DNA from: DATAEE01 sp963725145
Lineage (GTDB): Bacteria; Acidobacteriota; Vicinamibacteria; Vicinamibacterales; 2-12-FULL-66-21
Length of the DNA stretch: 64,000 nucleotides
Reading direction: 5' to 3'
Assembly (NCBI GenBank): GCA_963725145.1
Contig: CAVRXL010000012.1
Span: forward strand, 434,001 to 498,000
The notes under the pieces were generated by a model that did not search any database, had not been told where the DNA came from, and saw only the letters and a list, made by a program, of their open reading frames with translations. Every line of letters begins with the position of its first letter. The first letter of the stretch is position 1. Positions 25,422 to 33,453 of the stretch are shown piece by piece. The translations under genes were made by a program, and so were the position numbers.

Positions 25422-26797
25422 ACAGACCGACGCGCTCTCTCCGGCTCGCAGGCATCCTGATCGCGGCGCTGGTCGTTCCGGCCGCTCCATCCGGAGCGCA
25501 GGGATTCGCCCAGCCGGTGCGATCGGCTCCGCCGCCGTCGGACTCGACCCGGACGACGCAGGTGCTGACCGTGTCGGCCAGTGCCCTGGGCGGCTACAAC
25601 GACCGCCTGTCGGCTGAAGAGGCGCTCCTCGTCCCGTCAGCCGGCTCGACTCAGGGAGGCTACACGGGGTTTGCGGATGCGGGCCTCCGATTCTGGCGCG
25701 GCAGGCCGGCGCGCTCCTTCTCGTTCGACGGATCCGGCTACATGTTGTCGTACTCGGACCTGAAGATCAGTTCGCCGATCGGGGCGCAGATCCAGCTTGG
25801 CGGCGAGACGACGCTGGGTCGTTCGGCTCGCGTCGAGGTTACGCAGCAGGTCGGCACGGACCCCTACGTGGCCTTCGGCGCATTTGGTCCGCTACAGTCC
25901 GATCTGGGGCCGGGCGTGGGACCCGACGCCAATCCGGCGAACGGCCTCGCGCCGGAACGGTCGTGGAGATCGCTCACGTCGACCTCCATGGATTGGGACT
26001 GGACCCGGCGAACGACGCTGTCGGCCGGGTACAACTACTTCCACAGTGAGTACCTGGGCGACACCGGCTTCGACAACCAGGCCCATTCGGCGCGGTTGGC
26101 TCTCGCTCGATCCCTGACGCGAACCCTCTCGGCTCGCGCCTCCTATCGATATGGGGACACGACGCTGACCGACACGACGCGCGACGAACGCTGGCCGGTT
26201 GAAGAGCACACTGGAGCATTCAGCCTCAGCTACGCCAAGAACCTCTCGCCGACGCGGAGTGTCGAATTCGACTTCGGGGCCGGCGCGACGCACGTTCAAA
26301 CGGTCAGCCTCCTCGGGAGTCGTCAGCTGGAATACTGGGCCCCCTCGGGCCACGCGTCCGCCCGTGCGGATATCGGCCGCACGTGGGCGATTTCCGCGGC
26401 CTATCGCCGCGGCGTGACCTTCCTCGACGGCCTCACGCCCGAGTCCTACCTTGCCGACGTTGTACTGATTCGGACCGAAGGGACCATGAGCCGTCGAATC
26501 GAGCTGATGTTCTCTTCGGGGTACTCGAACGGGAAGCAGCCGCAGACGGAACTCTTGTCGGGCCGATACGAGACGTTCACGCTCACAGCGCAGGCGCGGT
26601 TCGTCCTCGCGCGTCCGTGGGCGGTCGTCGTCAACTACAACAGAAGCGATCATCGCTTCTTCGGACTGTCCGCGCTGTCGAACGGCCTTCGCTCTCGATA
26701 CGACCAGAACGCCGTACGGGTCGGTATGGCCTACACGTTCACGCAGTCGGGCACACGCGCCGGGCGTCCAACCAGACCTGGTCGGACGGAGAACTAG
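25418..26797 (+). CDS. Outer-membrane beta-barrel protein of the exopolysaccharide export system
   Basis: A 459-residue protein with a signal peptide (LAGILIAALVVPAAPSGAQG) and a body of alternating strands with repeated aromatic/polar patterns such as WDWTRRTTLSAGYNYFHSEY and VNYNRSDHRFFG. It is comparable to the outer-membrane proteins encoded after the Wza-like gene in XrtA-type loci. It may supply the outer-membrane pore that the small exporter lacks. Start is TTG 25418, overlapping the previous stop (TTGA). Low sequence conservation in this family limits certainty. Confidence 0.8.
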   Translation: MNRPTRSLRLAGILIAALVVPAAPSGAQGFAQPVRSAPPPSDSTRTTQVLTVSASALGGYNDRLSAEEALLVPSAGSTQGGYTGFADAGLRFWRGRPARSFSFDGSGYMLSYSDLKISSPIGAQIQLGGETTLGRSARVEVTQQVGTDPYVAFGAFGPLQSDLGPGVGPDANPANGLAPERSWRSLTSTSMDWDWTRRTTLSAGYNYFHSEYLGDTGFDNQAHSARLALARSLTRTLSARASYRYGDTTLTDTTRDERWPVEEHTGAFSLSYAKNLSPTRSVEFDFGAGATHVQTVSLLGSRQLEYWAPSGHASARADIGRTWAISAAYRRGVTFLDGLTPESYLADVVLIRTEGTMSRRIELMFSSGYSNGKQPQTELLSGRYETFTLTAQARFVLARPWAVVVNYNRSDHRFFGLSALSNGLRSRYDQNAVRVGMAYTFTQSGTRAGRPTRPGRTEN

Positions 26798-26802
26798 ACC
26801 TC

Positions 26803-28413
26803 ATGCTGCCCGGCAGGAAGTACACAGCGGCCGACGCTCCAAGCCTCTTGAAGAAGTATGGCTTGATGGTTGCGGCGTTCTTCCTGACGGGCGCCTTCGC
26901 GGCGCTGGTCGTGTCGGCTCTCCTGCCTGACATGTACCGATCCGAGATGCTCGTTCAAATCGTCCCACAGCGGGTGCCGGACGATTACGTGCGGTCCACC
27001 GTCACCATTCGAACCGAGGAGCGTCTCAGCGCGCTCTCGCAACAGGTGATGAGCCGCACGCAGCTCGAGCGCCTGATTCATCAGTTCAATCTCTTCCCCA
27101 GCGAACTGGCCAAGCTGCCGATGGAGGATGTCGTCGGACTGATGCGCGTGGCGATTCAGGTGGACCCTGTGCGCCCGTCACGGAATGAAGCCGCCGATGC
27201 GTTCGTCCTGCGCTTCACGTACCCGGACGCCCAGCTTGCGACGGCCGTGACAGGTCAATTGGGGGCGCTCTTCATCGATCAGAATGCCGTCGACAGGGGA
27301 GCCCTCGCGGAGGCCACGAGCACTTTTCTCCAATCGCAGCTCGAGGAGTCCCGGACGCGGCTGGAAGCCCAGGAGCGAAGGCTCGAGGAGTTCCGGGAGC
27401 GGCACTCGGGTCGGCTGCCCTCGCAGCTCGAATTCAACATGCAGGCGATCCAGAGCACGCAGCTTCAGCTCCAGGCGCTGGTCGAATCGCTCGCGAGGGA
27501 CCGGGATCGGAAGATGCTCCTGGAGCGCATGTACGCCGAGGCCTCGGCCGAGCCGGCGCCCGCGCCACCCACTGCGCCGATGGCGACCGGCGCGCCGGTC
27601 GATCCTGCCGCTCCGGCGACGCCGCAGACGCCGCAGCAGCAGCTCGATGCCGCCCGATCAAGCCTGGACAGGCTCCTGACGCGCTTGACGCCGGAACACC
27701 CGGACATCATACGAACGAAGCGCCTCATCGAGGAACTCGAACGCAAGGTGAAGGCGGACGCCGCCGTGACTCCGGCGCCCGGTGTGCCATCCGTCGCCGA
27801 GAGTCCGCAGCAACTGCAGCGGCGAGAGCGGTTACGTGAGATGCGAGCAGAGCTCGAGAGTCTCGCCAGGCAGATTGCGTTCAAGGAGTCCGAAGAAAAA
27901 CGACTTCGGGACACGGTCGTGGATTATCAGAACCGTATCGCTGCGGTCCCTGGCCTCGAGTCGGAATGGATCGCTCTGACCCGGGACTACGACACGCAGA
28001 AGGAATCGTACCGCCAACTTCTCGCCAAGAGCGAGAACTCCAGGGTCGCGGCGGACCTTGAACGCAAGCAGATTGGCGAACAATTCCGGATTCTCGATCC
28101 TGCGCGCGTTCCCATCCGGCCGATCAGTCCGAACCGTCGGAAGATTAATGGTCTCGGAGCCGCTCTGGGTTTGTTCCTCGGGCTCGGCGTGGCGGTGCTG
28201 CTCGAGTTCCGCAGCTCCAGCTTCCGCTCCGAGGCCGATGTCGTCGAGCTCCTGAACCTGCCCGTCCTCGCGCTGGTTCCGCTCGTCGAGACGGCCGCTG
28301 ACCTTCGAGCGCGGCGCCGGCGACACCTGCTTTCCGCCGCGGCAATGGTTGCTGTCGTCGCGGCCGGTGGCTACGTGTTCTGGGCCATGAAGCTCTGGAG
28401 GTATGTCGCGTGA
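26803..28413 (+). CDS. Polysaccharide chain-length determinant (Wzz/GumC-like)
   Basis: A 536-residue inner-membrane protein with a membrane helix near each end (LMVAAFFLTGAFAALVVSALL and AAAMVAVVAAGGYVFWAMKLW, in part) and a large periplasmic coiled coil (LESSLRTRLEAQERR-like heptads, about residues 165-410). A Pro/Ala-rich insert lies near residue 250. The proline-containing segment ILDPARVPIRPISPNRRK before the last helix is typical of Wzz proteins. It sets polymer length together with the kinase encoded next. ATG 26803 is 5 bases after the previous stop. Confidence 0.9.
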   Translation: MLPGRKYTAADAPSLLKKYGLMVAAFFLTGAFAALVVSALLPDMYRSEMLVQIVPQRVPDDYVRSTVTIRTEERLSALSQQVMSRTQLERLIHQFNLFPSELAKLPMEDVVGLMRVAIQVDPVRPSRNEAADAFVLRFTYPDAQLATAVTGQLGALFIDQNAVDRGALAEATSTFLQSQLEESRTRLEAQERRLEEFRERHSGRLPSQLEFNMQAIQSTQLQLQALVESLARDRDRKMLLERMYAEASAEPAPAPPTAPMATGAPVDPAAPATPQTPQQQLDAARSSLDRLLTRLTPEHPDIIRTKRLIEELERKVKADAAVTPAPGVPSVAESPQQLQRRERLREMRAELESLARQIAFKESEEKRLRDTVVDYQNRIAAVPGLESEWIALTRDYDTQKESYRQLLAKSENSRVAADLERKQIGEQFRILDPARVPIRPISPNRRKINGLGAALGLFLGLGVAVLLEFRSSSFRSEADVVELLNLPVLALVPLVETAADLRARRRRHLLSAAAMVAVVAAGGYVFWAMKLWRYVA

Positions 28414-28453
28414 GCGTCTCGACTACGCGTGCGGGCCAACGGTGGGGTAGCAG

Positions 28454-29350
28454 ATGAGTCGTATCGACGAGGCACTGCGTCGGGCGGGGATCGCCCCGGC
28501 CGACGCGCCGGCCGGGAGCGGCGGCGGAGCCGTTTCGTCGCCGTGGGTGTTTGGACCGGAGGCGCCGCCGGCGGTCGCCCCGGAACCGCAGCGTTCGAAA
28601 CCCGTCTCCGAGACCGGTCCCAGAGGCAAACACAGCTCGTGGCCGTTCAGAGAGTTCAGCGCCGAGTGGCGCGACAGGTTGATCGGCTCCTCATTGGTCG
28701 ATCCCTTGCTCGTGGAGCAGTTCCGACGTCTCGCGGCGACGTTGCACCACGCTCAGATTGAACAGAACCTCAAGGTCGTCATGGTGACGAGCGCCGGGCC
28801 CGGCGACGGAAAAACCATGACTTCGGTGAACCTGTCGCTGGTGTTGAGTGGCTCATACCGCCGCCGCGTTCTCCTGATGGATGCGGACTTGCGCCGGCCG
28901 TCGATCCAGGGGCTCTCGCAGCTGCCGGACGTGCCCGGGTTGAGCGAAACGCTGAAAGCGAACGGGGAGGAGAAGCTCTCGGTCTTCCCGCTCACCGAGA
29001 ACCTCGTTCTGTTGCCGGCCGGCCGTCCGGAGTCCGATCCGATGAGCGCCCTGACGTCGCCTCGGATGCAGCGCATTATCGAAGAAGCCAAGGAGCGCTT
29101 CGACTGGGTGATTGTCGACACGCCACCGATCGGCGCAGTCGCTGACGCCAGCCTCCTCGCGGAGCGGGCCGACGCGATCGTGTTCGTCGTCCGGGCGGGC
29201 CGTACTCCGTACCCCGCCGTGCGGAAGGCGATTGAGACGCTCGGACGCGAGCGGATTCTCGGGATCGTTCTGAATGGCGTCAGCGCCCAGGAGATCGGCG
29301 GCGGCGATGGCTACTACTACAACGGATACGTCGGATCGCGAAGGGACTAG
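28454..29350 (+). CDS. BY-kinase, tyrosine autokinase of the exopolysaccharide system
   Basis: A 298-residue bacterial tyrosine kinase. It has Walker A TSAGPGDGKTMTS, Walker A' VLLMDADLRRP and Walker B VIVDTPP. The C-terminus carries the tyrosine cluster GYYYNGY that is autophosphorylated in this family. An N-terminal helix MSRIDEALRRAG is characteristic of XrtA-associated kinases. It works with the Wzz-like protein to control polymerisation and export. Confidence 0.93.
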   Translation: MSRIDEALRRAGIAPADAPAGSGGGAVSSPWVFGPEAPPAVAPEPQRSKPVSETGPRGKHSSWPFREFSAEWRDRLIGSSLVDPLLVEQFRRLAATLHHAQIEQNLKVVMVTSAGPGDGKTMTSVNLSLVLSGSYRRRVLLMDADLRRPSIQGLSQLPDVPGLSETLKANGEEKLSVFPLTENLVLLPAGRPESDPMSALTSPRMQRIIEEAKERFDWVIVDTPPIGAVADASLLAERADAIVFVVRAGRTPYPAVRKAIETLGRERILGIVLNGVSAQEIGGGDGYYYNGYVGSRRD

Positions 29351-29972
29351 AGCTCCCCTTTCTTGGCCCTCCTAAGTCGCCCGTTTCATGAATGTTTCTC
29401 CGGGGAGGTCCAAAGGCCCATGAGGATGAACCTAAAGTCGCCCCAACGGAGGACATGCTATCGAACGCTGGCGGGCTCCAGGGCCGTGATGCGCACCTAA
29501 ACAGTTGATTTTAAGCCGCTTAGCTCTCGAGCGAGGAATCGGGTAGTGCGGTCGAATCCTTGCTCTTATGGTCGGCGAACGTCGATGGGTAGAGGTCGCT
29601 GACCTCCCGCTCGCCGGACGATCGCCATCGCTGGAAACCAGTCACGCAGGCTCCCGCGATTCAAGGGGGTCTCGCTCCTGCTTCATCAACACGCCGCCTC
29701 GCGGCGGATGTAAGCGACAGGGCGAAGCTACGTCCCTCGCACGGCGCGGTTCAGTGTGCGCGGCGAGCCAGCCGAATGTTCAGCCCGGGGATGACTTTTG
29801 ATTGCCGCCACCGCGACTGTCGTTCAAGGGTCTGACACACAGAAGGCGGCCGAGTAAGAGGCCGGTAGCTAAGTGATTGAGATCCACTTACTTGCGCGTG
29901 TCGGTGAGACGGAAAGCAAGGCCGTGCCGATGGCGATCTGTTTGCACAAAGCGGGGATCCGACCCCGTCATC
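29351..29972. other. 622-base intergenic region without a convincing gene
   Basis: Between the kinase and the GGDEF-like gene. One 77-codon ORF (29568-29801) is present but has arginine/serine-rich composition like chance ORFs and no supporting start site. The stretch contains an imperfect CTCCCC/GGGGAG pair after the kinase stop, a CCGCC-TCGC-GGCGG hairpin near 29692, an inverted repeat TAAGTG-N9-CACTTA at 29870-29890, and a sigma-54-like element at 29931-29946. It probably holds the promoter and leader of the second half of the locus. Confidence 0.55.
29931..29946 (+). promoter_or_regulatory. Candidate sigma-54 (-24/-12) promoter of the GGDEF-like gene
   Basis: TGGCGATCTGTTTGCA has GG and GC at the required 10-base separation and a perfect TTGCA -12 box, with the same spacing as the site at 22510. 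It lies 27 bases before ATG 29973. This favours ATG 29973 over an upstream start at 29877, because the longer reading would place the promoter inside the gene. Confidence 0.6.
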
Positions 29973-30488
29973 ATGTCCATCAGAGCTCTTCGTCAGCTCG
30001 ACGCCGTGGCCGGAGCAACCTCCGACATGCAGGACGATTCCGTCCCCTGCTCGTGCGGGCACATCGAAGGTCGCCCGAGCCAGGCCTACAACGAGGAGGC
30101 GTTTCGATACTTCCTCGAGATCGAGCGCAGGCGTGCCGAGATTTCGAGCCGGCCTTTCCTGCTGCTGCTGGTCGGCCTGAGGGGGCAAAGCGGAACCAAC
30201 TCGCTCATCGCCGGGGCGACGGCGACCGAGCTCTTCGCGCGGCTCTCCGTCTGCCTGAGGGAGACGGACTTCGTCGGCTGGTATCGCGAGGAGCGGGTCG
30301 TGGGGGCGGTATTGACCGAGCGGCCTGACAAATCCCAGGGGGACGTCTCCAATCAGGTTGCGCACCGGATCCGTCAGGCGTTGAGCAAACAGCTCGAGCC
30401 GCGTGTGAGCAGACGACTTCAAGTATGCGTTTACCAGATTCCACCGATGCCGGAGTGCGAGCTTCTCACACGCGAGGGCCAGAGCTAG
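29973..30488 (+). CDS. Stand-alone degenerate GGDEF-like domain protein
   Basis: A 171-residue soluble protein. From about residue 40 it follows the same pattern as the N-terminal domain of the next protein: FRYFLEIERRRAEISSRPFLLLLV, DFVGWYREERVVGAVLTE, and a C-terminal region with VAHRIRQALSKQL. The layout resembles a nucleotide-cyclase/GGDEF fold but the GGDEF residues are absent, so it is probably not a cyclase. It may be a ligand-binding or dimerisation module for the sugar transferase encoded 2 bases downstream. Function is inferred from pairing only. Confidence 0.7.
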   Translation: MSIRALRQLDAVAGATSDMQDDSVPCSCGHIEGRPSQAYNEEAFRYFLEIERRRAEISSRPFLLLLVGLRGQSGTNSLIAGATATELFARLSVCLRETDFVGWYREERVVGAVLTERPDKSQGDVSNQVAHRIRQALSKQLEPRVSRRLQVCVYQIPPMPECELLTREGQS

Positions 30489-30490
30489 GC

Positions 30491-31675
30491 ATGGCAGTCG
30501 AAAGGCTCTCCCCGATTGCCGGCGAAGCGGCCGTACGGCGGCGATCCCTTGCAGCGCCGCGCCGGGTCAACCGGACATCGGCACGAGCGTGTCCCCAGAA
30601 GAGCACCTCTCATGTCATTCGCGAAGATCTCTTCAAGGGTGTCTTGATTCGGGAGCGTAAGCGCTCGGATCGATCGAATCAACCCTTCGTGCTTCTCCTT
30701 GTGACCGCGGAGGATTTCGACGGCGATCGATCGTCGCTTGCACGGGATGCCGCGGTGGCAGCGGTAACGGCCGCGAAGCGGGACACGGGCGTCGTGGGCT
30801 GGTTCAAGCAGCGCTCGGTCCTCGGCGTGATCTTGCCGGACATCGACATGCCCGAGAGCGCTCTGTGCGAGCTCGAGGCACGTGTTCGGCAGGAACTCTC
30901 CCGACGGCTGGACCAGGCGACGGTGGCGAAGTTTGCGATGGGGCGATACGCGCACGCGCCCGACAGGTCTCGCGGGGACGCGGACTTCCTGCCGATCGAT
31001 ACGCTGCTCGGAACCTCGGTTACCCACGAGCGACGCTTGCCAATGTACGACGTCATCAAGCGGATGTTGGACATCGCCTGCAGCCTTGCGCTTCTGGCCA
31101 TGCTGTTGCCGCTTCTGCTCCTGCTCGCCGCTCTCGTGAAACTCACGTCGGCCGGGCCCGTGTTTTTCAGACAGACCAGAATCGGCCTGAACGCGAAGCC
31201 GTTCACGATGCTGAAGTTCCGAACGATGCACGTGAACGCAGACCACGCCGTTCATCAGAAGTACGTCAGCTGGTTCATCAAGTCGAGCGCCCAGGTGCCT
31301 GAAGCAGGCAAGGACACCCTGTTCAAGATTGCCAACGACCCGCGCGTGACGCCCGTGGGGCGCATTCTGCGCAAAACGAGCTTCGACGAGCTGCCCCAGT
31401 TGTGGAACGTCGTGCGAGGAGACATGTCGCTCGTCGGTCCCCGGCCGCCCCTTCACTACGAGGTCGAACAGTACGCGCCGTGGCATCACCGGCGAGTCCT
31501 CGAGGCCAAACCCGGGATTACCGGCCTCTGGCAGGTGTCGGGACGCAGCCGGACGACGTTCGACGAAATGGTGCGCCTCGACCTGCGGTACGCGAAAACC
31601 CGCTCGCTCTGGACCGACATCAAGATTCTGCTCGCGACGCCGGCGGCGGTCTTCTCAGGGAAGGGAGCCTGCTGA
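30491..31675 (+). CDS. Initiating sugar transferase (WcaJ/WbaP-type) with N-terminal degenerate GGDEF-like domain
   Basis: A 394-residue phosphoglycosyltransferase that should move a sugar phosphate from a UDP-sugar to undecaprenyl phosphate, starting the repeat unit. Residues about 40-170 form the GGDEF-like region (FVLLLVTAEDFDGD, TGVVGWFKQRSVLGVILPDID). A single hydrophobic segment (SLALLAMLLPLLLLLAALV) leads into the catalytic part with GPVFFRQTRIG, KFRTM, the SFDELPQLWNVVRGDMSLVGPRP motif and GITGLWQVSGRS. Polytopic WbaP has more membrane helices, so the N-terminal domain replaces them. ATG 30491 is chosen over an overlapping upstream start. Confidence 0.92.
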   Translation: MAVERLSPIAGEAAVRRRSLAAPRRVNRTSARACPQKSTSHVIREDLFKGVLIRERKRSDRSNQPFVLLLVTAEDFDGDRSSLARDAAVAAVTAAKRDTGVVGWFKQRSVLGVILPDIDMPESALCELEARVRQELSRRLDQATVAKFAMGRYAHAPDRSRGDADFLPIDTLLGTSVTHERRLPMYDVIKRMLDIACSLALLAMLLPLLLLLAALVKLTSAGPVFFRQTRIGLNAKPFTMLKFRTMHVNADHAVHQKYVSWFIKSSAQVPEAGKDTLFKIANDPRVTPVGRILRKTSFDELPQLWNVVRGDMSLVGPRPPLHYEVEQYAPWHHRRVLEAKPGITGLWQVSGRSRTTFDEMVRLDLRYAKTRSLWTDIKILLATPAAVFSGKGAC

Positions 31676-31720
31676 GGCGGGCACGTTCGACTGGTGATCC
31701 CCCAAACTCACGGAGAGACG

Positions 31721-32248
31721 ATGCTCGAGGTCAAGGACGGTCTTGTGCGTGTGGACGACTTTCTGTCCGTTACCCCGGACGTCAAGCTGGGGAAGGACGT
31801 CAGGCTCGCGAAATTCATCAACCTGTACGGCTGCGAAATCGGCGACGAGACGAAGATCGGGGCATTCGTCGAGATTCAAAGGAACGCCACGGTGGGCCGG
31901 CGCTGCAAGATCTCGAGTCATACGTTCATCTGCGAAGGCGTGACGATCGAGGACCACGTGTTCATCGGACACGGCGTTACGTTCATCAATGATTCCTATC
32001 CCCGGGCCACGACGCCGAGCGGACAGCTCCAGACTGTGAGCGACTGGAAGGTCGAGCCGACGCGGGTCGGAAAGGGCGCCTCGATTGGATCGGGGGCAAC
32101 CATCCTTTCCAACGTCGTCATCGGCGAGCGCGCCATCATCGGAGCCGGGAGTGTCGTCACGCGCGATGTTCCCGCGGGCGTCATCGTCGCCGGCAACCCG
32201 GCGCGTGTGCTGCGGGAAGTTCCGACCGATTCGGAGGGGGCTGAATGA
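31721..32248 (+). CDS. Left-handed beta-helix acetyltransferase (WbpD/WlbB-like)
   Basis: A 175-residue hexapeptide-repeat protein (IGDETKIGAFVEIQRNATVG, IGHGVTFINDSYP, IGSGATILSNVVIG). The NDSYPRA loop and the VGKGASIGSGATI part match N-acetyltransferases that acetylate UDP-2-acetamido-3-amino-uronic acids. It is followed by a MocA-type dehydrogenase through a 4-base overlap, as in WbpB-WbpD pairs. GTG 31694 is an alternative start, but GGAGAG stands just before ATG 31721. Confidence 0.87.
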   Translation: MLEVKDGLVRVDDFLSVTPDVKLGKDVRLAKFINLYGCEIGDETKIGAFVEIQRNATVGRRCKISSHTFICEGVTIEDHVFIGHGVTFINDSYPRATTPSGQLQTVSDWKVEPTRVGKGASIGSGATILSNVVIGERAIIGAGSVVTRDVPAGVIVAGNPARVLREVPTDSEGAE

Positions 32249-33351
32249 GCGCGGAGAACATGTCCGTCCTGGATCCGGCAGCGGGGCAGCGCAAGCTCGC
32301 CCCGGAGGTCGCCAGGTTCGAGTACGAAGCACCGAATTCTTCGGCGAGCGCGGTGCGTGTCGGGGTCATCGGCTATGGCTATTGGGGACCGAACGTCGTC
32401 AGAAACTTTCACGGTCTCGCGGATTGCAGCCTGGTCGCCGTGTGCGACAAGAACCCGGCCGCGCTCCGGCGCGCGCATCGTGTCTACCCGCGGCTCCATC
32501 TCACGACGGACTTTCAGGAAATCCTGACCTCACCCGACATCGACGCCGTCGCCGTCGTCACCCCCGTCTGGACCCATTACGAGCTGGCGAAGGCGGCGCT
32601 CGAGAACGGCAAGCATGTCTTCGTCGAAAAACCCTTCACCTCCAGCTCCCGGCAGGCGGAGGAGCTCATCGAGCTGGCCGCGCGCAAGAACCTCAAGATC
32701 ATGGTGGATCACACGTTCCTCTTCGGCGGAGCGGTGAAAAAGATCCGAGAGGTCGTCGACGGCGGAGTCCTGGGGCCGTTGTATTACTTTGACTCGACAC
32801 GAGTGAACCTGGGACTCTTCCAGCACGACGTCAGCGTCGTCTGGGATCTCGCGCCGCATGATTTGTCCATCATGGACCACATCATCACCGAGAGACCCGA
32901 AGCCGTCGTCGCGACCGGTGGCCAGCATCTGAACGGCCACGCCGACATGGCCTTCATCACCGTGTATTTCCCCCGCAACATCGTGGCGCACATCAACGTC
33001 AACTGGCTCTCGCCGGTCAAGGTCCGCACGACGCTCATCGGCGGGCGGGACAAGATGCTGGTCTGGAACGATCTCGAAGCCGACGAGAAGATCAAGATCT
33101 ACGACAAGGGCGTGCAGATCACGAATGGGGAAGGTGTTTACGACCTGCTGGTGAGCTACCGATCCGGTGACGTCTGGGCGCCCAAAGTCGATCCGACCGA
33201 GGCGCTCAAGGTCGAGCTCGATTACTTCATCGACTGCGTCAGCAACGATCGGCTTCCGCTCAACGACGGTGCAGCCGGCCTTCGCGTGGTCAGACTGCTC
33301 GAAGCGGCCGACCAGTCGCTCAAAGATCGAGGAAGACTGGTTTCCCTCTGA
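32245..33351 (+). CDS. Gfo/Idh/MocA-family dehydrogenase (WbpB/WlbA-like)
   Basis: A 368-residue NAD-dependent sugar-nucleotide dehydrogenase. The Rossmann motif is GVIGYGYWGPNVVRNF; the EKPF motif appears as HVFVEKPFTS; the substrate-binding region includes VWDLAPHDLSIMDHI. WbpB-type enzymes oxidise C3 of UDP-GlcNAc uronate before transamination. An unusual 35-residue N-terminal extension precedes the fold. Overlap with the acetyltransferase gene suggests a shared pathway with the DegT aminotransferases at 38407 and 49749. Confidence 0.9.
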   Translation: MSAENMSVLDPAAGQRKLAPEVARFEYEAPNSSASAVRVGVIGYGYWGPNVVRNFHGLADCSLVAVCDKNPAALRRAHRVYPRLHLTTDFQEILTSPDIDAVAVVTPVWTHYELAKAALENGKHVFVEKPFTSSSRQAEELIELAARKNLKIMVDHTFLFGGAVKKIREVVDGGVLGPLYYFDSTRVNLGLFQHDVSVVWDLAPHDLSIMDHIITERPEAVVATGGQHLNGHADMAFITVYFPRNIVAHINVNWLSPVKVRTTLIGGRDKMLVWNDLEADEKIKIYDKGVQITNGEGVYDLLVSYRSGDVWAPKVDPTEALKVELDYFIDCVSNDRLPLNDGAAGLRVVRLLEAADQSLKDRGRLVSL

Positions 33352-33453
33352 ACTGGCCGGGCTGCTGACGCGGCCGCTGCCACGGACGCTCACACACGAA
33401 TCAAGGACGGCGCCGCCGTCCATTCTCCAAATCCGCCCCTTCCACGGAAACGA

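Noticed and set aside
29500..29575. tRNA-like T-arm fragment (GGTCGAATCC) near a TTGATTTTAAG stretch resembling an anticodon arm
   Set aside because: No acceptor stem or full cloverleaf can be folded and a T is missing from the T-loop; at best a remnant, so no tRNA or attachment site is claimed.
29568..29801. 77-codon ORF in the large intergenic gap
   Set aside because: Composition like chance ORFs, no ribosome site, no recognisable pattern.
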